Source: Pseudolysinimonas yzui (GTDB lineage: Bacteria > Actinomycetota > Actinomycetes > Actinomycetales > Microbacteriaceae). From it: a DNA stretch of 64,000 nucleotides. This document shows, piece by piece, positions 42,005-52,366 of the stretch; position 1 is the stretch's first letter; every line of letters starts with the position of its first letter. The notes below the pieces were generated by a model. It was not told the DNA's origin. It ran no database searches and saw only the letters and a program-made list of their open reading frames with translations. The DNA is taken from assembly GCF_014653215.1 (NCBI RefSeq), contig NZ_BNAI01000001.1, positions 610,609 through 674,608 on the forward strand, given 5' to 3'. A program made the translations under genes and the position numbers.

Positions 42005-43051
42005 TTACAGGTCGTCGTCGGTGCGGGCGCCGAAGACGATCTCGTCCCAGGACGGCATCGCGGCACGGCCCTTGCCCCCGCGACGGCCCTGGGAGCCGGT
42101 GTCGCGGGCGGTCGGCTTGGTGCGCATCGAGTCGATCGGCACGTCGTCGGACCCGTCGAGGGGCACGTCGATGAGGCGCACGACGCCCGTCGTCGGCTGT
42201 GTCGCGATCGATTCCTCGGGGTCGGGATCCATCGGGTCGCGTTCCCCTCGGCGTTTGCGCAGGGCTTCGAGCAGGTCGGCCGTCTGGTTCTTCTTCACGG
42301 GCAGCGGCTCGACATCGCCGACGCGACCGTACGGCACGGGTTCGAGCAGCGGTCCGGTCTGCGCGTCCGGGAACGACGAGTCGGAGGGCGTCGTGTCTGA
42401 CGCGGTGAGCGTGAACGCGCCGCTGTCGAAGCGCGCGGCGTCGGCTTGCTCGTCGAGCGGCACCGCTCGGAGCCGCGGCAGGAGGTTCGCCGGCTGGTCA
42501 CCCTGCTGAGACAACGTGATGGCCTCCTGGTTGAGCGGGGCGAGCGTCGACTTCTTCGGGTCGAACGACCAGCGCGCGTCGTGGTCGATGGTCTCGGCGA
42601 CGAACGTGAGTTTCACGACCCAGCCGCCGCCCTCTTCCTTCCACGACGCCCAGCGTTCCCCGATCGCATGCGCGTCGGCGAGACGGCGGCGGATGACGGT
42701 TCCGAAGGTGACCCCGCCGCCGAGCGGATCGGTCTCGAGCGCCAGCTGCACCGGAACGGCGAGGGCCGACTCGATGACGAACTCGCGTTCCGCGAGGACG
42801 GGGCCCTCGAAGCGCTGCACGTAGTCGAGGGGCACCCCGGTGATCGCCGCGACGTCTTCCGCCGACATGCCGGCGCGGATGTGAGCTTGGATCTCACGCG
42901 GCGAGAGCTTGCGCACGTTGCCGGGCTCCGGCGATGACTGACGCAGCCGCGATTGAAGCACATCGTCGATGGCGACTCGGTACCTGGCGCCTTCTTCGGA
43001 GGCGACGAGCAGCGAGCCGCTCTCCACGCCGATGACTTTCAGTTCTTCCAT
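42005..43051 (-). CDS. sepH: SepH, septation protein (DUF3071)
   Basis: 348 residues. Actinobacterial SepH binds and regulates FtsZ at the division septum. The N-terminal DUF3071 domain (MEELKVIGVESGSLLVASEE) contains a helix-turn-helix: LSPREIQAHIRAGMSAEDVA, then TGVPLDYVQRFEGPV. The C-terminal part is low-complexity and ends SWDEIVFGARTDDDL, a conserved tail. The ATG has CGAGGAGGTG upstream. Divergent from the DUF4193 gene. Confidence 0.92.
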   Translation of the reverse strand: MEELKVIGVESGSLLVASEEGARYRVAIDDVLQSRLRQSSPEPGNVRKLSPREIQAHIRAGMSAEDVAAITGVPLDYVQRFEGPVLAEREFVIESALAVPVQLALETDPLGGGVTFGTVIRRRLADAHAIGERWASWKEEGGGWVVKLTFVAETIDHDARWSFDPKKSTLAPLNQEAITLSQQGDQPANLLPRLRAVPLDEQADAARFDSGAFTLTASDTTPSDSSFPDAQTGPLLEPVPYGRVGDVEPLPVKKNQTADLLEALRKRRGERDPMDPDPEESIATQPTTGVVRLIDVPLDGSDDVPIDSMRTKPTARDTGSQGRRGGKGRAAMPSWDEIVFGARTDDDL

Positions 43052-43239
43052 CGGGCACCTCCTCGGGCCTCAGGATGCCACGGGGAGGCCGGGATTCCGG
43101 GGAATATCGCGGGCGCGCCGGAAGTTGACTCGGACGCGAGGAAAGCCTGATTCCGGGTGGTTTGCGATTCCCACCTCGATCATGCAGACTGACGCCGCCG
43201 AATCGAGCACCACGGCAGCAAGACACGAGATGGATGGGC

Positions 43240-43530
43240 ATGGCAACCGACTACGACGCACCGCGCAAGACCGACGAGGACACTGAGTCGATCCAAGCCC
43301 TGCAGGAGCGTGTTCCCGACAAATTGTCGGGTGTCGTCGACGTCGACGACGCCGACAACCCCGGCTTCGAGCTGGGTGGCGCCGACCTCTCCGACCTCGA
43401 CCTGGATGTCGTCGTGCTGCCCCCGCAGGCGGACGAGTTCACCTGCGTCAACTGCTTCCTCGTGAAGCACCAGTCGCAGTTCGACCACGACACGAAGCTC
43501 GGGCCGATGTGCATCGAGTGCTCCGCGTAG
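43240..43530 (+). CDS. DUF4193 small protein
   Basis: 96 residues, equivalent to Rv2699c. Acidic N-terminus and a C-terminal pair of CxxC motifs, FTCVNCFLV and GPMCIECSA, probably binding zinc. Function unknown. The ATG at 43240 (MATDYDAPRK) is chosen; GATGG precedes it. TTGACT with TGATTC 17 bases later (43121-43149 region) is a possible promoter. Converges with the DUF3093 gene, four bases apart. Confidence 0.87.
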   Translation: MATDYDAPRKTDEDTESIQALQERVPDKLSGVVDVDDADNPGFELGGADLSDLDLDVVVLPPQADEFTCVNCFLVKHQSQFDHDTKLGPMCIECSA

Positions 43531-43534
43531 TCGT

Positions 43535-43963
43535 CTACGACGTCAGGGCGGAGACCAGCTCTTCGGGGCGCCGGGTCGACACCAGCCAGTAGGGCGTGGG
43601 GTCGGCATCGTCGGTGATCTCGATCCGCACGACCGCCGGCATCCAGCCGCGCAGCATGAGCCAGGCGCGTGCGTCGAGCCGGGTGCCGCGCTCGGCGACG
43701 GCATCCGCTCCGTGGTGCGCCGTCACCGCGCCCACGAACGACCGCTCGATCTGCGCCCGGCCGACCCGCAGCATCCCGTCGTCGACCTCGATGACCGGGG
43801 TCGTGGCCAGCAGCGTGACGACGATCGCGCCGTAGAGCACGATCGCGACCACGACGCCCGCCACCTGGGAGATGGGGAGGAAGACCAGGAGGCTGGCCGG
43901 GATGACGAGAGCCGTCGCCAGAAACACCCACCAGGCGGGCCAGAGTCGTTCGCGATACCGCAT
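43535..43963 (-). CDS. DUF3093 membrane protein
   Basis: 142 residues, equivalent to Rv2698. Two adjacent hydrophobic helices near the N-terminus (WWVFLATALVIPASLLVFL and GVVVAIVLYGAIVVTLLATT) and a soluble domain ending DPTPYWLVSTRRPEELVSAL. Function unknown. Placed back to back with dut, 32 bases between starts, as in M. tuberculosis. Confidence 0.88.
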   Translation of the reverse strand: MRYRERLWPAWWVFLATALVIPASLLVFLPISQVAGVVVAIVLYGAIVVTLLATTPVIEVDDGMLRVGRAQIERSFVGAVTAHHGADAVAERGTRLDARAWLMLRGWMPAVVRIEITDDADPTPYWLVSTRRPEELVSALTS

Positions 43964-43983
43964 GCCTCTATTCGAGCATGGGC

Positions 43984-43989
43984 TAGCCT
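43984..43989 (+). promoter_or_regulatory. -10 box TAGCCT, leaderless promoter of dut
   Basis: TAGCCT, CGTCAG, GTG start of dut at 43996. Confidence 0.65.
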
Positions 43990-43995
43990 CGTCAG

Positions 43996-44481
43996 GTGAC
44001 CGAGTCGATCGAGGTGCTGTTCTCAGGCGCCCTCCCGGTCTATGCGCACCCGGGCGACGCGGGTGCCGATCTGGTGTCGACCGAGGATGTCGTGCTCGCC
44101 CCCGGTGAGCGGGCGACGGTCGGCACGGGCCTGAGAATCGCCCTGCCGAACGGGTTCGTCGGATTCGTCGTGCCGCGCAGCGGACTGGCAGCCAAGCACG
44201 GCATCACGATCGTCAACTCGCCCGGCACCGTCGACGCCGGCTACCGCGGAGAGATCCGCGTGACGTTGCTCAACACCGACGCCCGCGAGTCGTACGCGAT
44301 CGCCGCAGGCGACCGGATCGCCCAACTCATCGTGATGCCCGTGCCGAGCGTGCGATTCATCGAAGTCGAACGGCTGCCCGGCAGTGATCGCGGCGAAGGC
44401 GGCTTCGGCTCGACCGGATACGGCACGTCGCCTGAACCAGAACCCGCCGCCACCAGCACTCCAGGAGCACCACCGTCGTGA
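43996..44481 (+). CDS. dut: dUTP diphosphatase
   Basis: Trimeric dUTPase that keeps uracil out of DNA and supplies dUMP. 161 residues. The conserved motifs are present: HPGDAGADL, VPRSGLAAKHGI, NSPGTVDAGYRGEI, GDRIAQLIV and the C-terminal P-loop-like RGEGGFGSTG. GTG start, leaderless. The stop overlaps the start of the DUF3710 gene. Confidence 0.96.
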   Translation: MTESIEVLFSGALPVYAHPGDAGADLVSTEDVVLAPGERATVGTGLRIALPNGFVGFVVPRSGLAAKHGITIVNSPGTVDAGYRGEIRVTLLNTDARESYAIAAGDRIAQLIVMPVPSVRFIEVERLPGSDRGEGGFGSTGYGTSPEPEPAATSTPGAPPS

Positions 44482-45095
44482 GCGACACCGAACACCCCAA
44501 GTCCGCCCCGGCCGACCGCGCGACGGCCGGTCCGTTCGATGATTCCGAGGCCAATCCGGTGCGGCCCTATGTCGACCTCGGCGGCATCAAGCTGGTGCCG
44601 CGCGCCGACCTCGCGGTGCGTCTCGAGGTCGAGGAGGGCAACAAGCGCGTCGTCGCCGTCGCCCTCGACTACGCAGGCTCGACGCTCCAGCTGCAGCCGT
44701 TCGCGGCTCCGCGGTCGAGCGGCCTCTGGCACGAGATCCGCGAGCAGATCGTGCAGCAGATCGAGAAGCAGGGTGGTCGCACCGCGGCGAGCACCGGTTC
44801 GCTCGGCCCCGAGTTGCGTGCCGAGATCCCCGCGCCCGACGCAAAGGGGGCGCGCATCGCCCGTTTCGTCGGCGTCGACGGGCCCCGCTGGTTCCTGCGC
44901 GGTGTCATCAGCGGTGAGGCTGCGGTCAACCCCGAAGCGGCCGCCAAGGTGGAGGAGCTGTTCCGCAGCGTCGTCGTCGTGCGCGGCACGACCCCGATGC
45001 CGCCGCGCGACCTCATCCCGTTGCACGTGCCGGCCTCGGTGGCCGGCGCTACCGCGCCCGGTGCCACCCCGACCGGCCCGGCCGCCCAGGTCTGA
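44478..45095 (+). CDS. DUF3710 protein
   Basis: 205 residues, equivalent to Rv2696c, which also follows dut. Family core: NPVRPYVDLGGIKLVPRADL, AVALDYAGSTLQLQPFAAPR, LWHEIREQIVQQIEKQGG and ARFVGVDGPRWFLRGVISG. Soluble; function unknown. GTG start coupled to dut by GTGA. The DUF3159 gene follows two bases later, so dut-DUF3710-DUF3159 look like one operon. Confidence 0.88.
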   Translation: MSDTEHPKSAPADRATAGPFDDSEANPVRPYVDLGGIKLVPRADLAVRLEVEEGNKRVVAVALDYAGSTLQLQPFAAPRSSGLWHEIREQIVQQIEKQGGRTAASTGSLGPELRAEIPAPDAKGARIARFVGVDGPRWFLRGVISGEAAVNPEAAAKVEELFRSVVVVRGTTPMPPRDLIPLHVPASVAGATAPGATPTGPAAQV

Positions 45096-45097
45096 CG

Positions 45098-45814
45098 ATG
45101 GCGGAGCAGCAACCGGCGGATGACGCCGTCCCGACGTTCCGCGAAGCGATGTCGGCGGCCGCGCGGCGCTCCGGTCTCGGCAAGGTGACGCCGGGGGAGA
45201 CCCCGACCGCGGGTGCCCTGCTCGCCGCGATCGGCGGCGTGCGCGGCCTCGTGGAGTCGATCCTCCCGGGTCTGGGATTCCTCGTGACCTACACGATCAC
45301 GCAGAACCTGGTGCCGTCGGTCCTCGCGCCGCTCGGCCTGGCGCTCGTCTTCATCGTGGTGCGGGTCGTCACCCGCCAACCCGTCACGACTGCGATCGCC
45401 GGTGCGTTGGGCATCGGGATCTCCGCGGCCCTGGCGCTCTTCACCGGCAACGCCAACGACAACTTCGTGCCCGGGTTCTTCATCAACGGTGGCGTCGTGC
45501 TCGTGATGGCGGTGAGCCTGATCGCGCGCCGGCCCTTCGTCGGGGTGCTCGTGGGGCTGCTGCTCGGCGACGACGACTGGCGGCGCAACGCGGCGAAGCT
45601 GCGGGTCGCGACGGTCGCGACCATCCTGTGGGCGACGCTGTCGGCGGTGCGGCTCGCGGTGCAGGTGCCGCTCTACCTCGCGGAGTCCACGGAGGCCCTC
45701 GCCGCCACGAAACTCGTCATGGGCGTGCCGCTCTACGCCGCGCTGCTCTGGGTCACCTGGCTTCTCGTGCGCACCGCGTGGCGCACTCGCGAAGAACCCG
45801 CCGACGGGCGCTAG
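45098..45814 (+). CDS. DUF3159 membrane protein
   Basis: 238 residues with five or six hydrophobic helices; family segments include [38 protein letters not shown] and [15 protein letters not shown]. Function unknown. Last gene of the dut operon. Its stop codon TAG (45812-45814) is the start of a TAGAAT sequence that may be a -10 box for the aconitase gene and touches the palindrome there. Confidence 0.83.
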   Translation: MAEQQPADDAVPTFREAMSAAARRSGLGKVTPGETPTAGALLAAIGGVRGLVESILPGLGFLVTYTITQNLVPSVLAPLGLALVFIVVRVVTRQPVTTAIAGALGIGISAALALFTGNANDNFVPGFFINGGVVLVMAVSLIARRPFVGVLVGLLLGDDDWRRNAAKLRVATVATILWATLSAVRLAVQVPLYLAESTEALAATKLVMGVPLYAALLWVTWLLVRTAWRTREEPADGR

Positions 45815-45816
45815 AA

Positions 45817-45836
45817 TTATCTCGACGTCAAGATAA
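45817..45836. promoter_or_regulatory. 20-bp palindrome upstream of acnA, candidate operator
   Basis: TTATCT-CGACGTCA-AGATAA is a palindrome except for one pair. It overlaps TAGAAT (45812-45817) and lies 18 bases before a second possible -10 box, TAGGAT (45855-45860). Its position over the presumed transcript start suggests a repressor site. The regulator cannot be named. Confidence 0.6.
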
Positions 45837-45894
45837 ATCGCGACTCGACAGGCTTAGGATTGCCTGGCGGGCGGCGGTGTCAGAGGAGACAAAA

Positions 45895-48729
45895 GTGTCG
45901 AAGGTCAACAGCTTCAAGTCGAAGGACACCCTCACGGTCGGCAGCACCGACTACGAGATCTTCCGCATCGACACGGTGCCCGGGCACGAGAAGCTGCCGT
46001 TCAGCCTCAAGGTGCTGCTCGAGAACCTGCTGCGCACCGAAGACGGGGCCAACGTCACCAAGGCCCAGATCGAGGCGCTCGGCGCCTGGGTGCCCGACGC
46101 CGATCCCGACACCGAGATCCAGTTCACCCCGGCGCGCGTCATCATGCAGGACTTCACCGGCGTGCCCTGCATCGTCGACCTCGCCACGATGCGCGAGGCC
46201 GTGACGGCGCTCGGCGGCGACCCCGACAAGATCAACCCGCTCTCTCCCGCCGAGATGGTCATCGACCACTCGGTCATCGCCGACCTCTTCGGTACCGAGA
46301 ACGCCCTCGAGCGCAACGTGGAGATCGAGTACCAGCGCAACGGCGAGCGCTACCAGTTCCTGCGCTGGGGTCAGACCGCGTTCCAGGACTTCAAGGTCGT
46401 GCCGCCCGGAACGGGCATCGTGCACCAGGTGAACATCGAGCACCTCGCCAAGGTCGTCTACGACCGGGTGGTGGATGGCGTCCTGCGCGCCTACCCCGAC
46501 ACCTGCGTCGGCACCGACTCGCACACCACCATGGTGAACGGCCTGGGCGTGCTCGGCTGGGGCGTGGGCGGCATCGAGGCCGAGGCCGCGATGCTCGGCC
46601 AGCCGGTGTCGATGCTCATCCCGCGCGTCGTCGGATTCAAGCTCACCGGCGACATCCCCGCGGGCGTCACCGCGACCGATGTCGTGCTCACCATCACCGA
46701 TCTGCTGCGCAAGCACGGAGTGGTCGGCAAGTTCGTGGAGTTCTACGGCAAGGGCGTCGCCTCCGTGCCGCTGGCGAACCGCGCCACGATCGGCAACATG
46801 AGCCCGGAGTTCGGCTCGACCGCGGCGATCTTCCCGATCGACGACGTCACCCTCGACTACCTGCGGCTCACCGGGCGCGACGAGCAGACCGTGGCCCTCG
46901 TCGAGGCCTACGCCAAGCTGCAGAAGCTCTGGCACGACCCCGAGCACGAGCCCGTCTTCAGCGAGTACCTCGAGCTCGACCTCTCGACCGTCGTGCCGTC
47001 GATCGCCGGGCCGAAGCGTCCGCAAGACCGCATCCTGCTCGCCGACTCGAAGGCGCAGTTCGAGAAGGACATCCTGAGCTACATGACGCCGACGGTCTCT
47101 CACGACATCGTCGACCTCGAGTCGCAGCACTCCTTCCCGGCATCCGACCCCGGCCCGGTGCCGGGCGAAGAGGCCGAGGACACGCGCGAGGTGCACATCT
47201 CGTCGGGGGCCCCGGCCGCCGCCTCGCGGCCGGTGAAGGTCACGACGCCCGAGGGCACGTCGTACATTCTCGACAACGGCGCCGTGACGCTCGCGGCGAT
47301 CACGTCGTGCACGAACACGTCGAACCCGTCGGTCATGATCGCGGCGGGTCTGCTCGCCCGCAACGCCGTCGACAAGGGGCTCAAGCGCAAGCCGTGGGTG
47401 AAGACCACACTCGCCCCGGGCTCCAAGGTCGTCACGGACTACTACGAGAAGTCGGGTCTCGATGCGGCGCTGGAGAGCATCGGCTTCTACACCGTCGGCT
47501 ACGGCTGCACGGTCTGCATCGGCAACTCCGGCCCGCTCATCGACGAGGTCTCGGCCGCCGTCAACTCGCACGATCTCGCGGTCACCGCGGTGCTGTCGGG
47601 AAACCGCAACTTCGAGGGCCGCATCAGCCCCGACGTCAAGATGAACTACCTGGCGTCGCCGCCGCTCGTCGTCGCCTACGCACTCGCCGGCTCGATGCAC
47701 TTCGACTTCGAGACCGACCCGCTCGGCAAGGACCACGACGGAAACGACGTGTTCCTGAAAGACATCTGGCCGTCGCCCGACGAGGTGCAGCAGACGATCG
47801 ACTCGTCGATCTCGCGCGAGCAGTTCATCAAGCAGTACGCCACGGTGTTCGACGGCGACGAGCGCTGGAACAGCCTCCCGACGCCGAACGACCCGATCTT
47901 CCAGTGGGACCCGAACTCGACCTACGTGCGCAAGGCGCCGTACTTCGAGGGCATGACGATGGAACTCACCCCCGTCGCCGACATCCACGGCGCCCGGGTC
48001 ATGGCGACCCTCGGCGATTCGGTGACCACCGACCACATCAGCCCGGCCGGCAACATCAAGCCGGGCACGCCCGCCGCGGACTACCTCACCGCCCACGGGG
48101 TCGACCGGGTCGACTTCAACTCCTACGGCTCGCGGCGCGGCAACCACGAGGTGATGATCCGCGGCACCTTCGCGAACATCCGTCTGAAGAACCTGCTCGT
48201 CAGCGCGGTCAACGACGGAGCCGTGGTGGAGGGCAGCTACACCCGCGACTTCACGCAGCCCGGCGGCCCGCAGACATTCATCTACGACGCCTGCATGAAC
48301 TACCAGGCCGCGGGCACCCCGCTCGTCATCTTCGGGGGCAAGGAGTACGGCTCGGGCTCGTCGCGGGACTGGGCGGCGAAGGGCACGTCGCTGCTCGGCG
48401 TCAAGGCCGTCATCACGGAGAGCTTCGAGCGCATCCACCGCTCCAACCTGATCGGGATGGGCGTCGTGCCGCTGCAGTTCCCGGCGGGGCAGAGCTGGTC
48501 CTCGCTCGGGCTCGACGGCACCGAGATCGTCTCGATCGAAGGGCTCGAGCAGCTCAACGAAGGCGTCACGCCGAAGACCGTCAAGGTGACGGCGGCGCCG
48601 AGCGAGTTCTCGGCTCCGGGCAAGCAGACGATCGAGTTCGACGCGGTCGTGCGCATCGACACCCCCGGTGAGGCCGACTACTACCGCAACGGCGGCATCC
48701 TGCAGTACGTTCTCAGGTCGCTGGTCTGA
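45895..48729 (+). CDS. acnA: Aconitate hydratase A
   Basis: Citrate to isocitrate in the TCA cycle; 4Fe-4S enzyme. 944 residues. Cluster ligands are visible in [10 protein letters not shown] (about residue 470) and [11 protein letters not shown] (about 540); the N-terminal core has [15 protein letters not shown] and [13 protein letters not shown]. The C-terminal swivel domain ends with [21 protein letters not shown] start with AGAGGAGA six bases upstream; the palindrome 60-80 bases upstream is a likely control point. No acnR gene follows; dxs does. Confidence 0.96.
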   Translation: MSKVNSFKSKDTLTVGSTDYEIFRIDTVPGHEKLPFSLKVLLENLLRTEDGANVTKAQIEALGAWVPDADPDTEIQFTPARVIMQDFTGVPCIVDLATMREAVTALGGDPDKINPLSPAEMVIDHSVIADLFGTENALERNVEIEYQRNGERYQFLRWGQTAFQDFKVVPPGTGIVHQVNIEHLAKVVYDRVVDGVLRAYPDTCVGTDSHTTMVNGLGVLGWGVGGIEAEAAMLGQPVSMLIPRVVGFKLTGDIPAGVTATDVVLTITDLLRKHGVVGKFVEFYGKGVASVPLANRATIGNMSPEFGSTAAIFPIDDVTLDYLRLTGRDEQTVALVEAYAKLQKLWHDPEHEPVFSEYLELDLSTVVPSIAGPKRPQDRILLADSKAQFEKDILSYMTPTVSHDIVDLESQHSFPASDPGPVPGEEAEDTREVHISSGAPAAASRPVKVTTPEGTSYILDNGAVTLAAITSCTNTSNPSVMIAAGLLARNAVDKGLKRKPWVKTTLAPGSKVVTDYYEKSGLDAALESIGFYTVGYGCTVCIGNSGPLIDEVSAAVNSHDLAVTAVLSGNRNFEGRISPDVKMNYLASPPLVVAYALAGSMHFDFETDPLGKDHDGNDVFLKDIWPSPDEVQQTIDSSISREQFIKQYATVFDGDERWNSLPTPNDPIFQWDPNSTYVRKAPYFEGMTMELTPVADIHGARVMATLGDSVTTDHISPAGNIKPGTPAADYLTAHGVDRVDFNSYGSRRGNHEVMIRGTFANIRLKNLLVSAVNDGAVVEGSYTRDFTQPGGPQTFIYDACMNYQAAGTPLVIFGGKEYGSGSSRDWAAKGTSLLGVKAVITESFERIHRSNLIGMGVVPLQFPAGQSWSSLGLDGTEIVSIEGLEQLNEGVTPKTVKVTAAPSEFSAPGKQTIEFDAVVRIDTPGEADYYRNGGILQYVLRSLV

Positions 48730-48737
48730 CGGGCCGT

Positions 48738-48743
48738 TAGGCT
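48738..48743 (+). promoter_or_regulatory. -10 box TAGGCT, leaderless promoter of dxs
   Basis: TAGGCT, CGCTGC, ATG at 48750, beginning nine bases after the acnA stop. Confidence 0.65.
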
Positions 48744-48749
48744 CGCTGC

Positions 48750-50693
48750 ATGAGTCTGCTCGAGGGCATCAAGGGTCCGCGAGATCTCGATGGCCTGAGC
48801 CCGGGGCAACTCGTCGAGCTCGGAGCAGAGATCCGGCGCTTCCTGGTGACCGAGGTCTCCAAGACCGGCGGGCACCTCGGGCCGAATCTCGGCGTCGTCG
48901 AACTGACGATGGCGATCCACCGGGTCTTCGACTCGCCGCGTGACGCCGTCGTCTTCGACACCGGGCACCAGAGCTACGTGCACAAGCTGCTGACCGGGCG
49001 GCAGGATTTCAGCCGGCTGCGGATGAAGGGCGGCCTCGCCGGTTACCCGCAGCGCTCGGAGAGCGAGCACGACATCGTCGAGAGCTCGCACGCGTCGTCG
49101 TCGCTGTCCTGGGCAGACGGCATCTCGCGAGCCTTCGCGATGACCGGGCAGGGCGACCGGTATGTCGTCGCCGTCGTCGGCGACGGGGCGCTCACCGGGG
49201 GGATGACCTGGGAGGCCCTCAACAACATCACCGACGACAACTCCCGCCGTCTCGTGATCGTCGTCAACGACAACGGCCGCTCCTACGCGCCGACGATCGG
49301 CGGGATGGCGCGATTCCTCAACGACGTGCGGACCCGCCGCTCCTACCGCCGGCTGTACCGCACCAGCCAGCAGGTGTTCGATCGGTTCGGCACCGTCGGA
49401 CGTGCGTTCTATCGCGGAACCCGCGGCGCGGTGCACGGCTTCCTCTCCCGGTTCACCAACAACCAGGCGCTCTACTCCAACCTCGACATCAAGTACCTCG
49501 GTCCGGTGCACGGCCACGATCTCGCGGCGCTCGAGTCGACCCTGCGGCAGGCGAAGGAGTACGACGCGCCCGTCATCGTGCACGTCATCACCGAGAAGGG
49601 GCACGGTTACGGCCCGGCGGTCGCCGACGTCGCCGACCAGTTCCACGCGGTCGGCCAGATCGACCCGGAGACCGGCGAACCGGTCGAGGCGCCGTCGCGG
49701 CCTTCCTGGACGAGCGTGTTCGCCGACGAGATCGTCGAACTCGCCGACGAGAACCCCCGGCTGGTCGGCATCACCGCCGCGATGCTGCGCCCGACCGGGC
49801 TCCACCGCTTCGCCGAGAAGTACCCCGAGCGGGTCTTCGACGTCGGCATCGCCGAGCAGCACGCCGTCACCAGCGCCGCCGGTCTCGCCTACGGCGGCCT
49901 GCATCCGGTGGTCGCCCTTTACGCGACCTTCGTGAACCGCGCGTTCGACCAGGTGCTCATGGATGTCGCGCTCCACCGTGCGGGCGTCACCTTCGTGCTC
50001 GACCGGGCCGGCGTGACCGGGCCCGACGGACCGAGCCACCACGGGATGTGGGACCTCGCGATCCTGCAAGCGGTGCCGAACATCCGCATCGCCGCCCCGC
50101 GCGACTCGACCAGCCTGCGGGAGCAGCTGCGCGAGGCGGTGCAGATCGAGGACGGCCCCACGGTGCTGCGGTATTCGAAGGGCAGCGTCGGAAGCGAACT
50201 GGATGCCACGCGGCGCACCGCCGACGGCGTCGACGTGCTGCGGGAGGCGGCGCACCGCGACGTGCTGATCGTCACCGTCGGGCCGATGGCGAAGCTGGGG
50301 CTGCAGGTCGCCGAACGCCTCGCGGCCCAGGGCATCGGCGCCACCGTCGTCGACCCGCGCTGGGTGATCCCGGTGCCGGCATCCGTCATCGACCTCGCCC
50401 GCGACTACCGCCTCGTCGTCACGATCGAAGACGGCATCCGGGTCGGCGGCATCGGCACCCGCATCCGCCAGGAGCTGCGTGCCGCCGGGGTCGACACCGC
50501 GGTCGACGAGCTGGGTCTGCCCGACGAGTTCCTCGATCACGGTGAGCGCGGCGAGATCCTCGCCGAAGTCGGCCTGTCCGATCAGCAGATCGCCCGCGAC
50601 ATCGTCGCTCAGGTGCTCGGCACCCGCATTCCGGTGGCGCGACCGCTCCCGGAAGAGGCCACTCAGGAAGAATCGTCGCGCATTCGGGAATAG
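48750..50693 (+). CDS. dxs: 1-deoxy-D-xylulose-5-phosphate synthase
   Basis: Thiamine-diphosphate enzyme for the first step of the MEP isoprenoid pathway. 647 residues. FDTGHQSYVHKLLTG with the active His, the ThDP motif VVGDGALTGGMTWEALNN (about 138-155), then the transketolase-like domain with DVGIAEQHAVTSAAGLAYGG and FVLDRAGVTGPDGPSHHGMW. Complete. Leaderless ATG start. The next gene is unrelated. Confidence 0.97.
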   Translation: MSLLEGIKGPRDLDGLSPGQLVELGAEIRRFLVTEVSKTGGHLGPNLGVVELTMAIHRVFDSPRDAVVFDTGHQSYVHKLLTGRQDFSRLRMKGGLAGYPQRSESEHDIVESSHASSSLSWADGISRAFAMTGQGDRYVVAVVGDGALTGGMTWEALNNITDDNSRRLVIVVNDNGRSYAPTIGGMARFLNDVRTRRSYRRLYRTSQQVFDRFGTVGRAFYRGTRGAVHGFLSRFTNNQALYSNLDIKYLGPVHGHDLAALESTLRQAKEYDAPVIVHVITEKGHGYGPAVADVADQFHAVGQIDPETGEPVEAPSRPSWTSVFADEIVELADENPRLVGITAAMLRPTGLHRFAEKYPERVFDVGIAEQHAVTSAAGLAYGGLHPVVALYATFVNRAFDQVLMDVALHRAGVTFVLDRAGVTGPDGPSHHGMWDLAILQAVPNIRIAAPRDSTSLREQLREAVQIEDGPTVLRYSKGSVGSELDATRRTADGVDVLREAAHRDVLIVTVGPMAKLGLQVAERLAAQGIGATVVDPRWVIPVPASVIDLARDYRLVVTIEDGIRVGGIGTRIRQELRAAGVDTAVDELGLPDEFLDHGERGEILAEVGLSDQQIARDIVAQVLGTRIPVARPLPEEATQEESSRIRE

Positions 50694-50807
50694 CGCTCGC
50701 ACGCTGAGGCTTGTTCACTCTTGGCGAAACCCGCACGGAGCGTCGTGTCGGTGCCTCGCGCTAGCGTGAAAGTCCGGCAATCGCCGAGAACCCCCGATGG
50801 AGGAATC

Positions 50808-52325
50808 GTGAGTCATTCGAGCACGTCCGAAAGCACTGCGGCCTCGGCCGATCAGGCCGAGCGTCTCGACGCCAAGTCGCGGATGGTGCTCATCCTCCTG
50901 CTGGCCGCGGTGTTCGTCGTGTTCCTCAACGAGACGACGATGACGGTGGCGATCCCCACGATCATCGCCGATCTCGGCATCACCGCCGCCGAGGGGCAAT
51001 GGCTGACCACCGGGTACGCGCTCACCATGGCCGTCGTCATCCCGATCACGGGCTGGCTGCTGCAGCGGCTGAACACGCGACCGGTTTTCATCATGGCGAT
51101 GGGCATCTTCACCGCCGGCACGCTGATCGCGGCGATCGCACCGGTCTTCGAGGTGCTCGTCGCCGGGCGCGTCGTGCAGGCCACGGGCACCGCGATCATG
51201 ATGCCGCTCATGATGACGACCATCATGACGATCGTTCCGCCGAGCATCCGGGGTCGCATCATGGGGCGCATCTCGATGGTGATGTCGCTCGCGCCGGCGA
51301 TCGGCCCCACCGTCGCCGGGTTCCTGTTGCAGGCCTTCGACGGCTACTGGCGCGGGCTGTTCTTCGTGATGCTGCCGCTCGCGATCGTGATGCTCGTGCT
51401 GGGCGTCGTGCTCGTGCCGAACGTCACCGAGACCCGCGCCATCCCGCTCGACGCCCCGTCGGTCGTGCTGTCGGCGCTCGGGTTCAGCACCCTCGTGTAC
51501 GGCCTCAGCAGCATCGGCCTCGCCGCGGAGTCGGCCGCGCTCGTCTCGCCGTGGCTTCCGATCACCGTCGGTCTCGGCTTCCTGGTCGCCTTCGTGTTCC
51601 GACAGTTCGCGCTCCAGCGCCGGGATGTGGCGTTCCTCGACCTGCGCACGTTCCGGGCACGCACCTTCTCGCTCGCGATCGTGATGTTCTCACTCGCGAT
51701 GCTGATGATGTTCGGCATCGTCATCATCATGCCGATCTACCTGCAGTACGGGTTGCTGCAGCCGACCGAGGTGATCGGGCTCGTCGTGCTGCCCGGCGGC
51801 CTCCTGATGGGCCTGCTCGGCCCGACGGTCGGCCGACTCTACGACCGGTTCGGCGCCCGGCCGCTCGTCATCCCGGGGGCGATCGCCGTCTCCGCGGCGG
51901 TCTGGGCGTTCGCGTTCCTGCTCGCGGCCGATAGCTCGGTGTGGCTGGTCGCGGCGATCTACACCGTGATGTTCCTGGGCTTCGCGTTCCTGTTCTCGCC
52001 GCTGTTCGCCGCGAGCCTGGGGTCGCTGCCGAGCCACCTGTACTCGCACGGCAGCGCGCTCGTCGCGACGATTCAGCAGGTCGCCGGCGCCGCGGGGGCC
52101 GCGGTGTTCGTCGCGCTCTTCACCATCTCGCTCGCCGCCTCGGGCACGACGGAGGTTCCGCTCGCGGAACCGGCCGCCATCGCGGATGCTGCGAAACTCG
52201 CCTTCCTGGCGGGCGCGTTCGTGTCGCTCGGCATGGTCGTGACGGCGCTGTTCGTGCGCAAGCCGGCCGCGCCGGAGATCTCCGACGCCTCCCTGGTGGC
52301 GGAGGCCGAAGCCGCCGCGCACTGA
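50808..52325 (+). CDS. MFS transporter, DHA2-like 14-helix family
   Basis: 505 residues, about 14 helices. Motif D1-like region FLNETTMTVAIPTIIADLG and TTGYALTMAVVIPITGWLLQ; motif C region GPTVAGFLLQ, typical of antiporters exporting drugs or metabolites. The long GTG-start frame at 50808 has GGAGGAA upstream; an upstream in-frame start at 50721 is rejected. TAGCGT at 50762 may be its -10 box. Ends in a hairpin shared with the convergent fad genes. Confidence 0.87.
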   Translation: MSHSSTSESTAASADQAERLDAKSRMVLILLLAAVFVVFLNETTMTVAIPTIIADLGITAAEGQWLTTGYALTMAVVIPITGWLLQRLNTRPVFIMAMGIFTAGTLIAAIAPVFEVLVAGRVVQATGTAIMMPLMMTTIMTIVPPSIRGRIMGRISMVMSLAPAIGPTVAGFLLQAFDGYWRGLFFVMLPLAIVMLVLGVVLVPNVTETRAIPLDAPSVVLSALGFSTLVYGLSSIGLAAESAALVSPWLPITVGLGFLVAFVFRQFALQRRDVAFLDLRTFRARTFSLAIVMFSLAMLMMFGIVIIMPIYLQYGLLQPTEVIGLVVLPGGLLMGLLGPTVGRLYDRFGARPLVIPGAIAVSAAVWAFAFLLAADSSVWLVAAIYTVMFLGFAFLFSPLFAASLGSLPSHLYSHGSALVATIQQVAGAAGAAVFVALFTISLAASGTTEVPLAEPAAIADAAKLAFLAGAFVSLGMVVTALFVRKPAAPEISDASLVAEAEAAAH

Positions 52326-52330
52326 TCCCG

Positions 52331-52366
52331 GGATCGTCGGCGGCGCCTATGCGACGCCGACGATCC
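52331..52366. terminator. Bidirectional hairpin between the MFS gene and the beta-oxidation operon
   Basis: Perfect 12-bp stem GGATCGTCGGCG / CGCCGACGATCC with a 12-base loop that contains the stop codon of the minus-strand gene. It starts six bases after the MFS stop. The right arm is coding for the last residues of the minus-strand protein. Confidence 0.65.

Noticed and set aside
41681..42400. Two short frames beginning MTCERSLTP on opposite strands
   Set aside because: Both begin inside the arms of the inverted repeat and reflect its symmetry; no binding site, and one overlaps sepH.
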